A stretch of 64,000 nt of DNA, from the NCBI GenBank assembly GCA_964478125.1, contig CAYZGR010000008.1, positions 13,215 to 77,214 of the forward strand, read 5' to 3'. Positions 9,169-17,992 of this stretch are shown here, in pieces. The notes below the pieces were generated by a model that saw nothing but the letters and a program-made list of their open reading frames with translations, was not told the DNA's origin and did no database searches. How positions within the stretch are numbered: position 1 is the first letter of the stretch; every line of letters begins with the position of its first letter. The translations under genes were made by a program, and so were the position numbers. This stretch comes from FW021-bin31 sp964478125. GTDB lineage: Bacteria > Bacteroidota > Bacteroidia > Chitinophagales > Chitinophagaceae.

Positions 9169-9924
9169 TCACTGCTCTTCCTCAGCGGTCTTCTTGCTGA
9201 TCTTCACCTTCCATTCTACCGGTCCGGACACGAGATATTCCCAGCTAAACGGTTCTTCATTTTCGGCTTCCATCTGATAGTACAACGGCTTGGGATCATG
9301 GTCATTAATGAATACAAAAGATTCGCCCGCATTTAATTGGTCAAAAGTATCAAAAACCATTTCATGGCGTTTGGCCGGAAGAAAAGGACGTAAATCAAAA
9401 TGTTCAACAATGGATTCATCTTCCATATCCGGATCTCCTTCTTTCTTTTTTGTAATATGAACTATGACTTCGCCCGGTACCTGTTTTTTATAATCCCAGT
9501 CAAACTTTCCATCAAACTTTTTCTCAAAAATAGTCTTGATCTCATTGGGATAACTTTCTGAAATCAGCTCCATAGTATCTCCCTCTTTCATCATACCGTA
9601 ACGGTGAAATACGGCATACCTCCAATCTTTTTTCTCTGCTTTGCGTAAATCCATCAGGGTGGAAGCGCCTTCAAATTCACGTCCTTTAGAGGCCTCTGTC
9701 CGGGTCACTTTAACCTTCCATTCCCGACCGCCCCGATTCAGATATTCCCACCCTACCACGTCTCCGTGAATAGATTTAAATTCATAATAAAGGGGCTTGG
9801 GGTCATGGTCATTGATGAATATAAAACTGTCTCCTGCCGGCAGTTCCCGAAACATTTTATTGAGCATTTCATGCCGTTTTATGGGAACCAGGGGTCTGAC
9901 ATCAAGCGGTTCTGTCGTTTTCAT
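9169..9924 (-). CDS. Triple DUF2249-repeat protein
   Basis: This 251-residue cytoplasmic protein consists of three 69-residue repeats at residues 7-75, 91-159 and 176-244. Repeats 1 and 3 are close copies with KRHEM, the signature INDHDPKPLYY and WEYL..G..EWKVK, which are hallmarks of DUF2249. The middle copy keeps the LR start, the EGDTMEL strand and the final GEVIVHITK but has lost the NDHDPKP motif (SESYPNE in its place). DUF2249 proteins are small and often encoded near nitric-oxide, haem or Fe-S functions; the role is not established. No clear TAnnTTTG precedes it. It is convergent with the upstream oxidoreductase. Confidence 0.85.
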   Translation of the reverse strand: MKTTEPLDVRPLVPIKRHEMLNKMFRELPAGDSFIFINDHDPKPLYYEFKSIHGDVVGWEYLNRGGREWKVKVTRTEASKGREFEGASTLMDLRKAEKKDWRYAVFHRYGMMKEGDTMELISESYPNEIKTIFEKKFDGKFDWDYKKQVPGEVIVHITKKKEGDPDMEDESIVEHFDLRPFLPAKRHEMVFDTFDQLNAGESFVFINDHDPKPLYYQMEAENEEPFSWEYLVSGPVEWKVKISKKTAEEEQ

Positions 9925-10028
9925 CTTTACTGTTTTTTAAGTTAAAATACTATTATATCTTAATATAATTACATATTCCTATATGAATGGTTTTCTTCCG
10001 TGGTTTTCACCTCATAGTCCTCGGGAGG

Positions 10029-10736
10029 TCAGCTTTCCTTCTCTACCAGCCGGAAACCGTTTCCATGGATATTCACAATTTCAACCTTGGGATCGGGACG
10101 AAGGTATTTTCGCAATTTGGCAATATACACGTCCATACTTCTGCCGTTAAAATAAGTGTCGCTGCCCCATATTTTTTTTAGGGCCAGTTCACGAGGCAAC
10201 AGGTCATTTTTATGTTCACACAACATGCGCAGCAACTCATTTTCTTTCGGGGACAAGGTCTGGGTTTTATCTCCGGAGGATAAGGTGCGAAGGCGCGCAT
10301 TAAAATGAAAACCGCCCAGGTCAAACTCCACCTGTTCATTTTCTTTATGATTAAGCTCCTGGTTCCGCTTGAGGATGGCTTTTATCTTCAGCAGCAGCAG
10401 TTCGCTGTCAAACGGCTTGGTAATGTAGTCATCCGCTCCCAGCTTATAGCCCTGGATAATATCATCTTTCATGCTTTTGGCGGAAATAAAGAACAGCGGG
10501 ATCTCCGGGTCCACATCCCGTATCTCCTCGGCGAGGGTGAAACCGTCCATGTTCGGCATCATGATATCCAGCAGGCACAGGTCAAATTTCTCCCTCCGGA
10601 AAGCAGCCAACGCCAGGATCCCATCCCTGCAAAGCTCTACTTCATAATCGTTCAACTCCAGATAATTTTTCAAAACCAGCCCCAGGTTGGAATCATCTTC
10701 AGCCAACAATATTTTTGCACTGTGTTGTTCTTCCAT
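10029..10736 (-). CDS. OmpR/PhoB-family response regulator
   Basis: The 235-residue product has an N-terminal receiver domain (acidic residues AEDD at 12-15, phosphoacceptor Asp57 in LLDIMMPNMDG, Ser85, Lys107 in ITKPF) and a C-terminal winged-helix DNA-binding domain (SPKENELLRML, YIAKLRKYL, NIHGNGFRLV). It resembles the RprY-like regulators of Bacteroidota, but the ortholog cannot be fixed. No histidine kinase gene adjoins it, so it is an orphan in this window. A -7 motif (10755-10762) precedes the start by 18 bp. Confidence 0.9.
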   Translation of the reverse strand: MEEQHSAKILLAEDDSNLGLVLKNYLELNDYEVELCRDGILALAAFRREKFDLCLLDIMMPNMDGFTLAEEIRDVDPEIPLFFISAKSMKDDIIQGYKLGADDYITKPFDSELLLLKIKAILKRNQELNHKENEQVEFDLGGFHFNARLRTLSSGDKTQTLSPKENELLRMLCEHKNDLLPRELALKKIWGSDTYFNGRSMDVYIAKLRKYLRPDPKVEIVNIHGNGFRLVEKES

Positions 10737-10754
10737 TTTATCTGAATTTCATTA

Positions 10755-10762
10755 CAAACCTA
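10755..10762 (-). promoter_or_regulatory. -7 promoter motif for the response regulator
   Basis: On the minus strand this reads TAGGTTTG, matching TAnnTTTG, 18 bp before the ATG at 10736. No convincing -33 box was seen. Confidence 0.5.
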
Positions 10763-10799
10763 CATCAAAAGCGGGAATACACAAAGATTTTTAAAGATC

Positions 10800-10883
10800 T
10801 ACGGTTTCCGGTTTCAGCCTTCCATTACAGAAAGACACAGGGAACATACTGTCTACCGCTACTGCCTACTGCCACTGCTGCTA
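10800..10883. repeat. Degenerate short-unit intergenic repeat
   Basis: The stretch holds imperfect repeats of CTACTGCC-like heptamers and octamers (CTACCGC, TACTGCC, TACTGCC, CACTGCTG, CTACTAC) after a GGTTTCCGGTTTCAG segment. It lies directly 3' of the OmpA-family gene and carries no gene. Confidence 0.5.
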
Positions 10884-12821
10884 CTACTCACTCACCACCT
10901 CCAGTTCCGTCCTCCTGTTTTTCGCCCGGCCTTCTTCGGTCTCATTAGACGCGACAGGGTGAGCGGCGCCATATCCCTTTGCAGACAATCTTCCGGCGGG
11001 TATTCCCTTTGACTCCAGATAGTTAACGACTGAACGGGCCCGTTGTTGCGACAGCTCCAGATTATGAGCGGCGCTGCCTACACTGTCCGTGTATCCGTTG
11101 ATCTGAATGGATAAAGACGGATTCTTCTTCATAAGCTCCACCACTTTGTCCAGCTCCGCATAGGATTCCGGTTGAAGGACATACTGATCAAAGTCAAAAA
11201 AGATATTTTTCAGGATCACACGTGCATGGGCTTCAATAGGTTGCAATCCGATATTGATCTGATAAGGCTGCCACTTAACGTTTGTTTTTTTCAATGAGAA
11301 ATTCTCGGAGTAAAAAAGATAGCCGGGCCGGGTAACATTAAATGCATAATCTTTACCCGTTGGCAGGGTCACCAGATAATTGCCTTTCTCATCGGTTGTT
11401 ACGGTGGTCAGAAGTTTCCCGCTGGACAAGTCAGTAAGTTCCAGCCGGGCGGTTACGGGCTGTTTTGTTTTCCTGTCGAATACTTTACCGTGTACATACA
11501 GGGTCATGACCGGACGCGCCGCGGGATATAATTTGAAACGGTAAAGGTCCAGCCTGCCGCGGGAATCTTTGCGGTCTGAAGCAAAATAAGCGGTTTTCCC
11601 ATCCGGAGTTACAAAAATGCTGCCGTCATGATCAATGGTGTTAATAGGATAACCCAGATTATGAGGTTTTTCCCAGGAACCATCCACCTTTTTTCTGACG
11701 TAATACAAATCTACTCCTCCCACTCCCGGTCGACCGTCTGAGGCAAAATACAGCGTTTTATTGTCTGCATGGATAAAAGGGCTGCTTTCATCTCCCGGCG
11801 TATTGACGGTAGCTCCCAGATTTTGAGGAGCTCCCCAGCGGCCGTCCGGCTGCAAGCGGGTCACGTATATATCACTTCCGCCGAGTCCGCCGGGCCGGTT
11901 GCTGACAAAATACAATTCTTTTTTATCCGGGGAAAGACAGGGCTGACTGTCCCAGTAACGACTATTTACAGGCGGCCCGACGTTACGGGGGGGACTCCAG
12001 CCCCCGGTTCCCTTTACGGAAAAATAAATGTCGCAGCTTCCCAACCCATCCGGACGATCACAAATGGTAAACATCAGCACCTTCCCATCCTGAGAAATAG
12101 TGACTGCGCCCATATTATACCTGGATCGGCTATCCGAACCGCTTTTGCCGAATACCGGGCTGTTTAGCGGAACCGCGCGGGTCCATTGGCTGTCCGGCAG
12201 TGCATGACTCACATAAAAATTTTCATGCCTGCCGTTAATATTCCGGGTAAAAATCAAGGTTTTCTTGTCAATGGTCAGGTTGGGAAAGTATTCCGCATCG
12301 GTTGTATTAATGCTGTCACCGAGATTAACAGGGCTGAAGGGCCGTTTCTTTTCTTTACTCTTTAGCCCGAACTCAAAATGAGCCTTCCAGCCAAGCGCAT
12401 TTTCACGGCCGGCCTCCGATAACCTGCTTTTATCCAGATAGCGGTTCATAAGCCGGAGCGCCTGTGAAAAATTTCCAAGGCCTGCTTCGGCCTTGGCATA
12501 AGTATAGTAGGCCGGTAGCAAGAAATTGCTGTCTATTTTATAAGCCGCATCAAAATTTTGAACCGCCTTATCATATGCCCTGTTTTTTGTATAAATACTC
12601 CCCATCAATGCATAGGCATCCAGGTATCGGGGGGCTTTTTCAACCGCCTTCTGTAACAAAGACAGTGCTTCTTCCTGTGCCTCATCTGTTGGAAACTGCA
12701 TTTTCATTTGGGCTTCCGCATACCACTTCTGTGCTCTTGAAGAGACTTTATCGGGGCGGTATTGCCCCCATACCAGTATGGGAAAACACCATATGAGCCA
12801 TATACCAACCAGTTGTTTCAT
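10884..12821 (-). CDS. TPR / beta-propeller / OmpA envelope protein (PorE-like architecture)
   Basis: The 645-residue protein has a signal peptide (about residues 1-19), TPR-like helices (AYALMGSIYTKNRAYDKAVQNF), a beta-propeller of PD40 repeats (PCLSPDKKELYFVSNRPGGLGGSDIY, SPFIHADNKTLYFASD, IFVTPDGKTAYFASD), a carboxypeptidase-regulatory-like domain near residues 430-500, and a C-terminal OmpA peptidoglycan-binding domain (FDFDQYVLQ, NGYTDSVGS, LSQQRARSVVNYL, RRTELEV). This domain order matches PorE, a peptidoglycan-bound component of the type IX secretion system, but similar proteins are numerous in the phylum, so the T9SS role is inference. No lipobox is apparent, unlike PorE, which is a lipoprotein. 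Confidence 0.88.
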   Translation of the reverse strand: MKQLVGIWLIWCFPILVWGQYRPDKVSSRAQKWYAEAQMKMQFPTDEAQEEALSLLQKAVEKAPRYLDAYALMGSIYTKNRAYDKAVQNFDAAYKIDSNFLLPAYYTYAKAEAGLGNFSQALRLMNRYLDKSRLSEAGRENALGWKAHFEFGLKSKEKKRPFSPVNLGDSINTTDAEYFPNLTIDKKTLIFTRNINGRHENFYVSHALPDSQWTRAVPLNSPVFGKSGSDSRSRYNMGAVTISQDGKVLMFTICDRPDGLGSCDIYFSVKGTGGWSPPRNVGPPVNSRYWDSQPCLSPDKKELYFVSNRPGGLGGSDIYVTRLQPDGRWGAPQNLGATVNTPGDESSPFIHADNKTLYFASDGRPGVGGVDLYYVRKKVDGSWEKPHNLGYPINTIDHDGSIFVTPDGKTAYFASDRKDSRGRLDLYRFKLYPAARPVMTLYVHGKVFDRKTKQPVTARLELTDLSSGKLLTTVTTDEKGNYLVTLPTGKDYAFNVTRPGYLFYSENFSLKKTNVKWQPYQINIGLQPIEAHARVILKNIFFDFDQYVLQPESYAELDKVVELMKKNPSLSIQINGYTDSVGSAAHNLELSQQRARSVVNYLESKGIPAGRLSAKGYGAAHPVASNETEEGRAKNRRTELEVVSE

Positions 12822-12885
12822 TTATTTGTCCTTTAAATAACATAACGCATTTGGGGTAGGCGGGAATACCTCCATCCGTTATTTA

Positions 12886-14823
12886 TTATTCATACACACG
12901 ACGGAGTTTCAGATTGGTAACCGGCTGGATCACCAGGGGGAATTTCTCAATGGTCACGAAACTGGAATCCAGACCAAACCCGCGTTCTTCAGACAGGCTG
13001 ATCTTTTTAAGATAAAAATAGCCTTTCATGATCAATCTCTCGTTCAACGGAAGATCGTTGTCATGAGAAAGAAATTTAGACATGACGATAAAACGAAAAT
13101 CGCCTGCTATGTTATTCTTGCTCAGTGATTCATAACGGCTGATAATGTTTACTTCTTTACGCTTCACCATATCTTCAACCACCCTTCTGAACATCAGATT
13201 GATACGCTGTTCCACCCGGAACCCCAATCTGAATTCTATACGGATGACCTCATTGGGGATAATCGTATTCACAATATAATCGCAGCGATAGGGCTCATCC
13301 AGCACGTCCACGTGCAAAAGCCAGTAAATGTCTGCCCGTTTGGGTTTTTTATTAAAAATAGAATAAATGATCTTCTGCTCCAGTTCCTTCGGATTATTGG
13401 CGCTGGTGAGGTAGATCAGATGAGTAGAATATTTTGAAATGCTGGTATCTGAGCTGATTTCCTGTAATTGGGGAAGGTAATCCTCTATTTTTACAAATTC
13501 GACATAACGATTTTGTATTTTTCGGGCTTTGAACCATATATAATTGATCAGGAAAAGAATAAATCCGAGGATAACCGTCACATATCCCCCCTGCGGAAAG
13601 TAGTATATATTGGCAAAAAGAAACGAAAACTCAATGGTCAGGTACACCACCAAAAATATGACCACCCAAACTTTATTTACCCTTTGCATCAGCAAGTAAT
13701 CAATCAGCATAAAGGTGGTCATGATCATCGTGATGGTAATAGCCAGCCCGTATGCCGCCTCCATATTTTTGGATTCACCCTTAAAAAATAGAACCACGGC
13801 AATACATCCTACTGCCAATAAGAGGTTGATTCCCGGAATGTAAAGTTGCCCTTTTTCCTCTGTAGGATAAATAATTTTCATTTTGGGCCAGAGGTTCAAT
13901 TTGATGGCCTCGCTGATCAACGTAAAAGAGCCCGATATCATGGCCTGGCTGGCAATAATGGCCGCCATTGTTGCGATCCCGATCCCTATGGGTACAAACC
14001 AGGCCGGCATAATAGCAAAAAATATTTTTACATCATCGGGGATAATCTGGCCTTTATATTGCAGCACCCAGGCGCTTTGTCCCAGATAGCTTAATATCAG
14101 GCAGATCTTTACATAGATCCATGAAATACGGATGTTATCCCTTCCGCAATGCCCAATATCGGCATACAGGGCCTCCGCCCCGGTGGTACATAGGAAAACC
14201 GCCGCCAGGATCAGGAATCCTTTCGGATAAGTAGCCAGTAACTTAATAGCATAATAGGGGTTAAAAGCCTTAAATACAGCCCAGTTATCGGAAATATGAG
14301 AAAGCCCCATTACCGCCATCATGGTAAACCAGATGAACATAATGGGACCAAAATACTTGCCTATAAAATTGGCCCCAAATTGTTGTACGGCAAATAAAAG
14401 TACAATAATTACCAGAACGATCTTTACCGTAATATCATGGGGAAAGCTCAATCCTTCAATAGCGGAAGTGATGGTAATCGGCGGCGTAAGCAGCCCGTTG
14501 GCCAGCATCGCCGCTCCCCCGACCATTGCAATAATGGCGGCTTTCCTGGCATATCTTCGTATCAATGCATAAAGGGAGAATATTCCGCCCTCCCCGTTGT
14601 TATCCGCCCGCATGGCGATGAGCACGTATTTCACGGTGGTTTGCATGGTCAGCGTCCAGATAATACAGGACGCCCCGCCAAGGATCAACAGTTCTGTAAT
14701 GGGTTTACCGCGTGCAATAGCATCGAAAGTATATAAGGGGGAAGTTCCCAGGTCTCCAAATACGATCCCCAAGGCTACGAGGAGGCCGGCTGCGGTTACT
14801 TTTTTCAGTTTGAGCGATCTCAC
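12886..14823 (-). CDS. kup: KUP-family potassium uptake transporter
   Basis: Kup imports potassium with protons across the inner membrane. The 645-residue protein shows the family N-terminus (ALGIVFGDLGTSPLYTFDAI), NNGEGGIFSLYALIRRYAR, ALYADIGHCGR and the SQAMISGSFTLISEAI segment, about twelve membrane helices up to residue 430, and a C-terminal cytoplasmic domain of about 200 residues. Length is normal. A -7 motif (14855-14862) lies 31 bp before the start. The OmpA-family gene follows 64 bp downstream on the same strand. Confidence 0.95.
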   Translation of the reverse strand: MRSLKLKKVTAAGLLVALGIVFGDLGTSPLYTFDAIARGKPITELLILGGASCIIWTLTMQTTVKYVLIAMRADNNGEGGIFSLYALIRRYARKAAIIAMVGGAAMLANGLLTPPITITSAIEGLSFPHDITVKIVLVIIVLLFAVQQFGANFIGKYFGPIMFIWFTMMAVMGLSHISDNWAVFKAFNPYYAIKLLATYPKGFLILAAVFLCTTGAEALYADIGHCGRDNIRISWIYVKICLILSYLGQSAWVLQYKGQIIPDDVKIFFAIMPAWFVPIGIGIATMAAIIASQAMISGSFTLISEAIKLNLWPKMKIIYPTEEKGQLYIPGINLLLAVGCIAVVLFFKGESKNMEAAYGLAITITMIMTTFMLIDYLLMQRVNKVWVVIFLVVYLTIEFSFLFANIYYFPQGGYVTVILGFILFLINYIWFKARKIQNRYVEFVKIEDYLPQLQEISSDTSISKYSTHLIYLTSANNPKELEQKIIYSIFNKKPKRADIYWLLHVDVLDEPYRCDYIVNTIIPNEVIRIEFRLGFRVEQRINLMFRRVVEDMVKRKEVNIISRYESLSKNNIAGDFRFIVMSKFLSHDNDLPLNERLIMKGYFYLKKISLSEERGFGLDSSFVTIEKFPLVIQPVTNLKLRRVYE

Positions 14824-14854
14824 AAACGAAATTTCTATTTAAAGTACGGACACG

Positions 14855-14862
14855 CAAAGGTA
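14855..14862 (-). promoter_or_regulatory. -7 promoter motif for kup
   Basis: The minus strand reads TACCTTTG, a match to TAnnTTTG, 31 bp upstream of the kup ATG. Confidence 0.5.
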
Positions 14863-14902
14863 GGGTATAAATCACGAAACTTCCGCCCGCCCGCCACGAG
14901 CG

Positions 14903-15265
14903 CTATTTGATAAACCGGATGCTGAGAGGATATTTGTACAGCCTTCCCTCAGAGGCCTTAATCGTAGCTACAATCACTAAGACCAAAACGATTATACCCA
15001 ACAACCACAACAAAAAAATACCCACAACACTAATAATCAAAACGATGGTAACCAGTAGCATGGTGATCTGGAAATTTAAAGATTCTTTGGCATGTGCGCT
15101 TACAAAAACAGAATCGTCTTTCTTGAGGAGGTAGATGATCAGCGGCCCGATAAAGGCGCTTAAAAAGGTGATCAGATGGGCCAGCAGGCCGAGTGTTTTT
15201 TCATCGCCCGAAGGAGGGTTTTCCGGTAAGTAATCTTTTCCCAGAAAAGAACTGTTTTCGCTCAT
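14903..15265 (-). CDS. Small DUF4870-type membrane protein
   Basis: The 120-residue product has a polar N-terminus, the motif GLLAHLITFLSAFIGPLIIYLLKK with SAHAKESLNFQIT, and two further hydrophobic segments, which match the DUF4870 family of small membrane proteins. The function is unknown. It stands alone between kup and the lipid A operon, on the same strand as both. Confidence 0.85.
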   Translation of the reverse strand: MSENSSFLGKDYLPENPPSGDEKTLGLLAHLITFLSAFIGPLIIYLLKKDDSVFVSAHAKESLNFQITMLLVTIVLIISVVGIFLLWLLGIIVLVLVIVATIKASEGRLYKYPLSIRFIK

Positions 15266-15324
15266 AAAAAGATTTTTAGATGTTAAAAGTAATACAAATA
15301 TTTAATATTTACATCCTTTTTCAC

Positions 15325-16587
15325 CTACGCGGTTCCGGCATGGAACGTTTGTTCTCTTGTCCTTCTTTTTTTAACCCCTCCCTCAATATTGGGAAGAAAT
15401 CCGGTTATCAACCCCAACAACGGTAAGAAAGAACAGACTTTAAACATAAAATAAACGCTTGTTTTGTCGGCCAAAATGCCGAGTACTGCAGAACCCACGG
15501 CGCCCATTCCAAAAGCCAGTCCAAAGAACAGCCCGGAGACCATTCCCAGCTTCCCGGGAAGCAATTCCTGGCCATAAACAATGATGGCAGGGAAAGCGGA
15601 AGACAAGATAATCCCGATCAGGACGGTTAATATTACCGTCCAGAACAAGCTTACATAGGGCAATAACAAGGTAAACGGGGCCACTCCCAGGATAGACACC
15701 CAGATCACATTTTTCCGCCCGTACCTATCTCCCAAAGGTCCCCCGATCATGGTACCGGCAGCCACGGCAAACAGGAACACAAAGAGGTATATCTGGGAAC
15801 TTTGAACCGAGACGCCAAAATGTTCGATCAGGTAGAAGGTAAGATAGTTCTTCATGGCGGCAAGGTAAAAAAACTTGGAAAAGATCAAGATCAGCAATAT
15901 GCCTACGGCAAGTACGGTCTCTTTCCGGGAAATATGTAAAATATGGTCCATTCCGAGATTGATATGCTTTTTCCGGTGAAAATCCTGGCGTTTGAACCAC
16001 CCCCCCACCTTCCATAAAATAAGGATCGCGATAAACGCCAAGAGGCAAAAGGATACAATGTAGTGTTGACCAAAAGGCACAATGATGGCCGCCGCCATCA
16101 GGGGTCCGATGGCGGTTCCCGCATTTCCCCCTACCTGGAAGATAGACTGGGCCGTACCCGCGCGGCCGCCGGATGCATAGCGGGCCATACGGGATGATTC
16201 AGGATGAAAAACCGAAGACCCGACCCCTACGAGCATTACAGAGATCAAGACCATTAAAAAACTCCCGGAATACGCCAGGCTCAACAGTCCGATCAGGGTA
16301 AACCCCATGCCGATTGCCAACGAATAGGGTTGCGGCTTCTTATCGGTATAATTTCCAACCACCGGTTGTAAAAGGGAGGCCATCAGCTGGTTTACAAAAG
16401 TGATCAGCCCTATTTGAGCAAAACTGAGATGAAAATCGGCTTTTAGCAAGGGATAAATGGCCGGTATCACCATTTGCAGGGCATCGTTCAGAAAGTGTGC
16501 CACACTCAAGGAAAGCAGGATCGATAGTACGGCTCCGCTTCCTTCTCCCTTTATCTTTTTTTGCGCCTTTATCCTTCCTAATAGCAT
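15325..16587 (-). CDS. MFS transporter, fosmidomycin-resistance (Fsr)-like
   Basis: The 420-residue protein has about twelve membrane helices and the N-terminal pattern of the Fsr subfamily (SLSVAHFLNDALQMVIPAIYPLLK, FAQIGLITFVNQLMASLLQPVVGNYTDK), together with a second-half MFS loop GGPLGDRYGRKNVIW. Fsr proteins export small compounds such as fosmidomycin; the natural substrate is not known. Its ATG directly abuts the stop codon of the ABC ATPase gene, so it is the last gene of the lpxD-lpxC-lpxA transcription unit by position. Confidence 0.88.
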   Translation of the reverse strand: MLLGRIKAQKKIKGEGSGAVLSILLSLSVAHFLNDALQMVIPAIYPLLKADFHLSFAQIGLITFVNQLMASLLQPVVGNYTDKKPQPYSLAIGMGFTLIGLLSLAYSGSFLMVLISVMLVGVGSSVFHPESSRMARYASGGRAGTAQSIFQVGGNAGTAIGPLMAAAIIVPFGQHYIVSFCLLAFIAILILWKVGGWFKRQDFHRKKHINLGMDHILHISRKETVLAVGILLILIFSKFFYLAAMKNYLTFYLIEHFGVSVQSSQIYLFVFLFAVAAGTMIGGPLGDRYGRKNVIWVSILGVAPFTLLLPYVSLFWTVILTVLIGIILSSAFPAIIVYGQELLPGKLGMVSGLFFGLAFGMGAVGSAVLGILADKTSVYFMFKVCSFLPLLGLITGFLPNIEGGVKKRRTREQTFHAGTA

Positions 16588-17208
16588 CTATTTGAAATCT
16601 GTTATTCTTATAAAATCCCGACATCCTTCATATTCCATCGGGCTATTGGAACTAATAACGACCAGACGATCCTCCGCATGGCGGCTCTTCAGAAGGTGAT
16701 GATAAATTGCAAATCCTTCTTCATCTAGATTGGTACAGGGTTCGTCAAGTAACAACACCGGCACATCCGAAAAAAAAGCCTGGGCGAGCTTGGCCCGTTG
16801 TTTCATCCCGCTGGAATAATATCTGATCTGCTTATGAAGCGCCGTTCCTAAATGAACCGTTTCTGCAATATCCTTAAAAGAATACCCTTTAAAAAAAGGT
16901 TTAAATCTCGTATGGAACTGAAACAATTCTTTTAAAGTAAACGCTTCTATCAATTCCAGATACGGCGCCGCCAGACTAATGTATTGAAAAACATTTTCCG
17001 GGCTCAAAAGGTTGCCTTCATGAGTATATTTTACCGACCCTTCCGTAAAAGTAAGGCTCCCGGCTATGATCTGCAGCAAAGTAGATTTCCCGGATCCATT
17101 GGGTCCCAGGATAGCATAAGATCTGCCGGATTCAAAAGTGGCATTCAAATTCCTAAAGATCCATTCGTAATTATAACGCTTGCCGATGTTGCTAAGAGAT
17201 AACTTCAT
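16588..17208 (-). CDS. ABC transporter ATP-binding protein, lipid A operon
   Basis: The 206-residue protein is a single nucleotide-binding domain: Walker A GPNGSGKST (35-43), signature YYSSGMKQRAKLAQAF, Walker B VLLLDEPCTNLDEEG. No permease gene adjoins it, so its membrane partner must be encoded elsewhere, or it is a soluble ABC protein. The start overlaps the 3' end of lpxA by 17 bp, which implies tight cotranscription and translational coupling. A part in envelope lipid transport is suggested only by the neighbours. Confidence 0.88.
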   Translation of the reverse strand: MKLSLSNIGKRYNYEWIFRNLNATFESGRSYAILGPNGSGKSTLLQIIAGSLTFTEGSVKYTHEGNLLSPENVFQYISLAAPYLELIEAFTLKELFQFHTRFKPFFKGYSFKDIAETVHLGTALHKQIRYYSSGMKQRAKLAQAFFSDVPVLLLDEPCTNLDEEGFAIYHHLLKSRHAEDRLVVISSNSPMEYEGCRDFIRITDFK

Positions 17209-17992
17209 TGCTTCTGCGGGTATAGCCTTTCATAATGCCCCGGTTGGATTCCCGTATAAAGGTAAGTACCTCATCGCGTTCATCCGTAGCCGGTATTTCT
17301 GTTTCAATAATACTTAAAGCATGAGAAACGCTGTAGCCGCGGACATACAGGATACGATAAATATCCATAATATGATTGATCTGTTCGAGTGTATATCCCC
17401 GACGCTTGAGGCCAATGGAGTTGACTCCCACATAAGAAATGGGTTCCCGGGCCGCTTTTACATAGGGAGGAATGTCCTTGCGGACCAATGCGCCGCCTGT
17501 AATAAAGGCATGGGCTCCAATTTTACAAAACTGGTGGACGGCGGTAAGTCCACCCAGCACAGCATAATCTCCCACGGTGATGTGTCCTGCCAGGGTCGTG
17601 TTATTAGACAATATACAACGGTCCCCTACAATACAATCATGGGCGATATGGCTGTAAGCCATGATAAGACAATGTTTTCCAATAACGGTCTTCCACTTAT
17701 CCTTCGTTCCCCTGTGAATGGTTACAAACTCGCGTATGGTGCTGTGATCCCCTATGATCACTTCCGTTTCTTCTCCTGCAAATTTCAGGTCCTGGGGAAT
17801 GGCAGAAAGTACGGCGCCCGGGAAAATACGACAGTTTTTGCCTATCCTCGCCCCTTCCATAATGGTTACATTGGATCCTACCCAGGTATTTTCACCAATT
17901 TCCACATTCTTATGGATCACCGTAAACGGGTCAACCTTCACATTGGCCCCCAGTTTGGCATCAGGGTGGATATATGTCAGGGGTTGGATCAT
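17192..17992 (-). CDS. lpxA: UDP-N-acetylglucosamine O-acyltransferase LpxA
   Basis: LpxA transfers a 3-hydroxyacyl chain from ACP to UDP-GlcNAc, the first step of lipid A synthesis. The 266-residue protein has a left-handed beta-helix of hexapeptide repeats (for example the block from HPDAKLGANVKVDPF onward), the catalytic region YSHIAHDCIVGDRC with its essential His, the HQFCKIGAHAFITGG segment, and the C-terminal helical part NSIGLKRRGYTLEQI. Its start overlaps the lpxC-fabZ stop by 4 bp, and it overlaps the following ABC gene. Confidence 0.95.
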   Translation of the reverse strand: MIQPLTYIHPDAKLGANVKVDPFTVIHKNVEIGENTWVGSNVTIMEGARIGKNCRIFPGAVLSAIPQDLKFAGEETEVIIGDHSTIREFVTIHRGTKDKWKTVIGKHCLIMAYSHIAHDCIVGDRCILSNNTTLAGHITVGDYAVLGGLTAVHQFCKIGAHAFITGGALVRKDIPPYVKAAREPISYVGVNSIGLKRRGYTLEQINHIMDIYRILYVRGYSVSHALSIIETEIPATDERDEVLTFIRESNRGIMKGYTRRSNEVIS

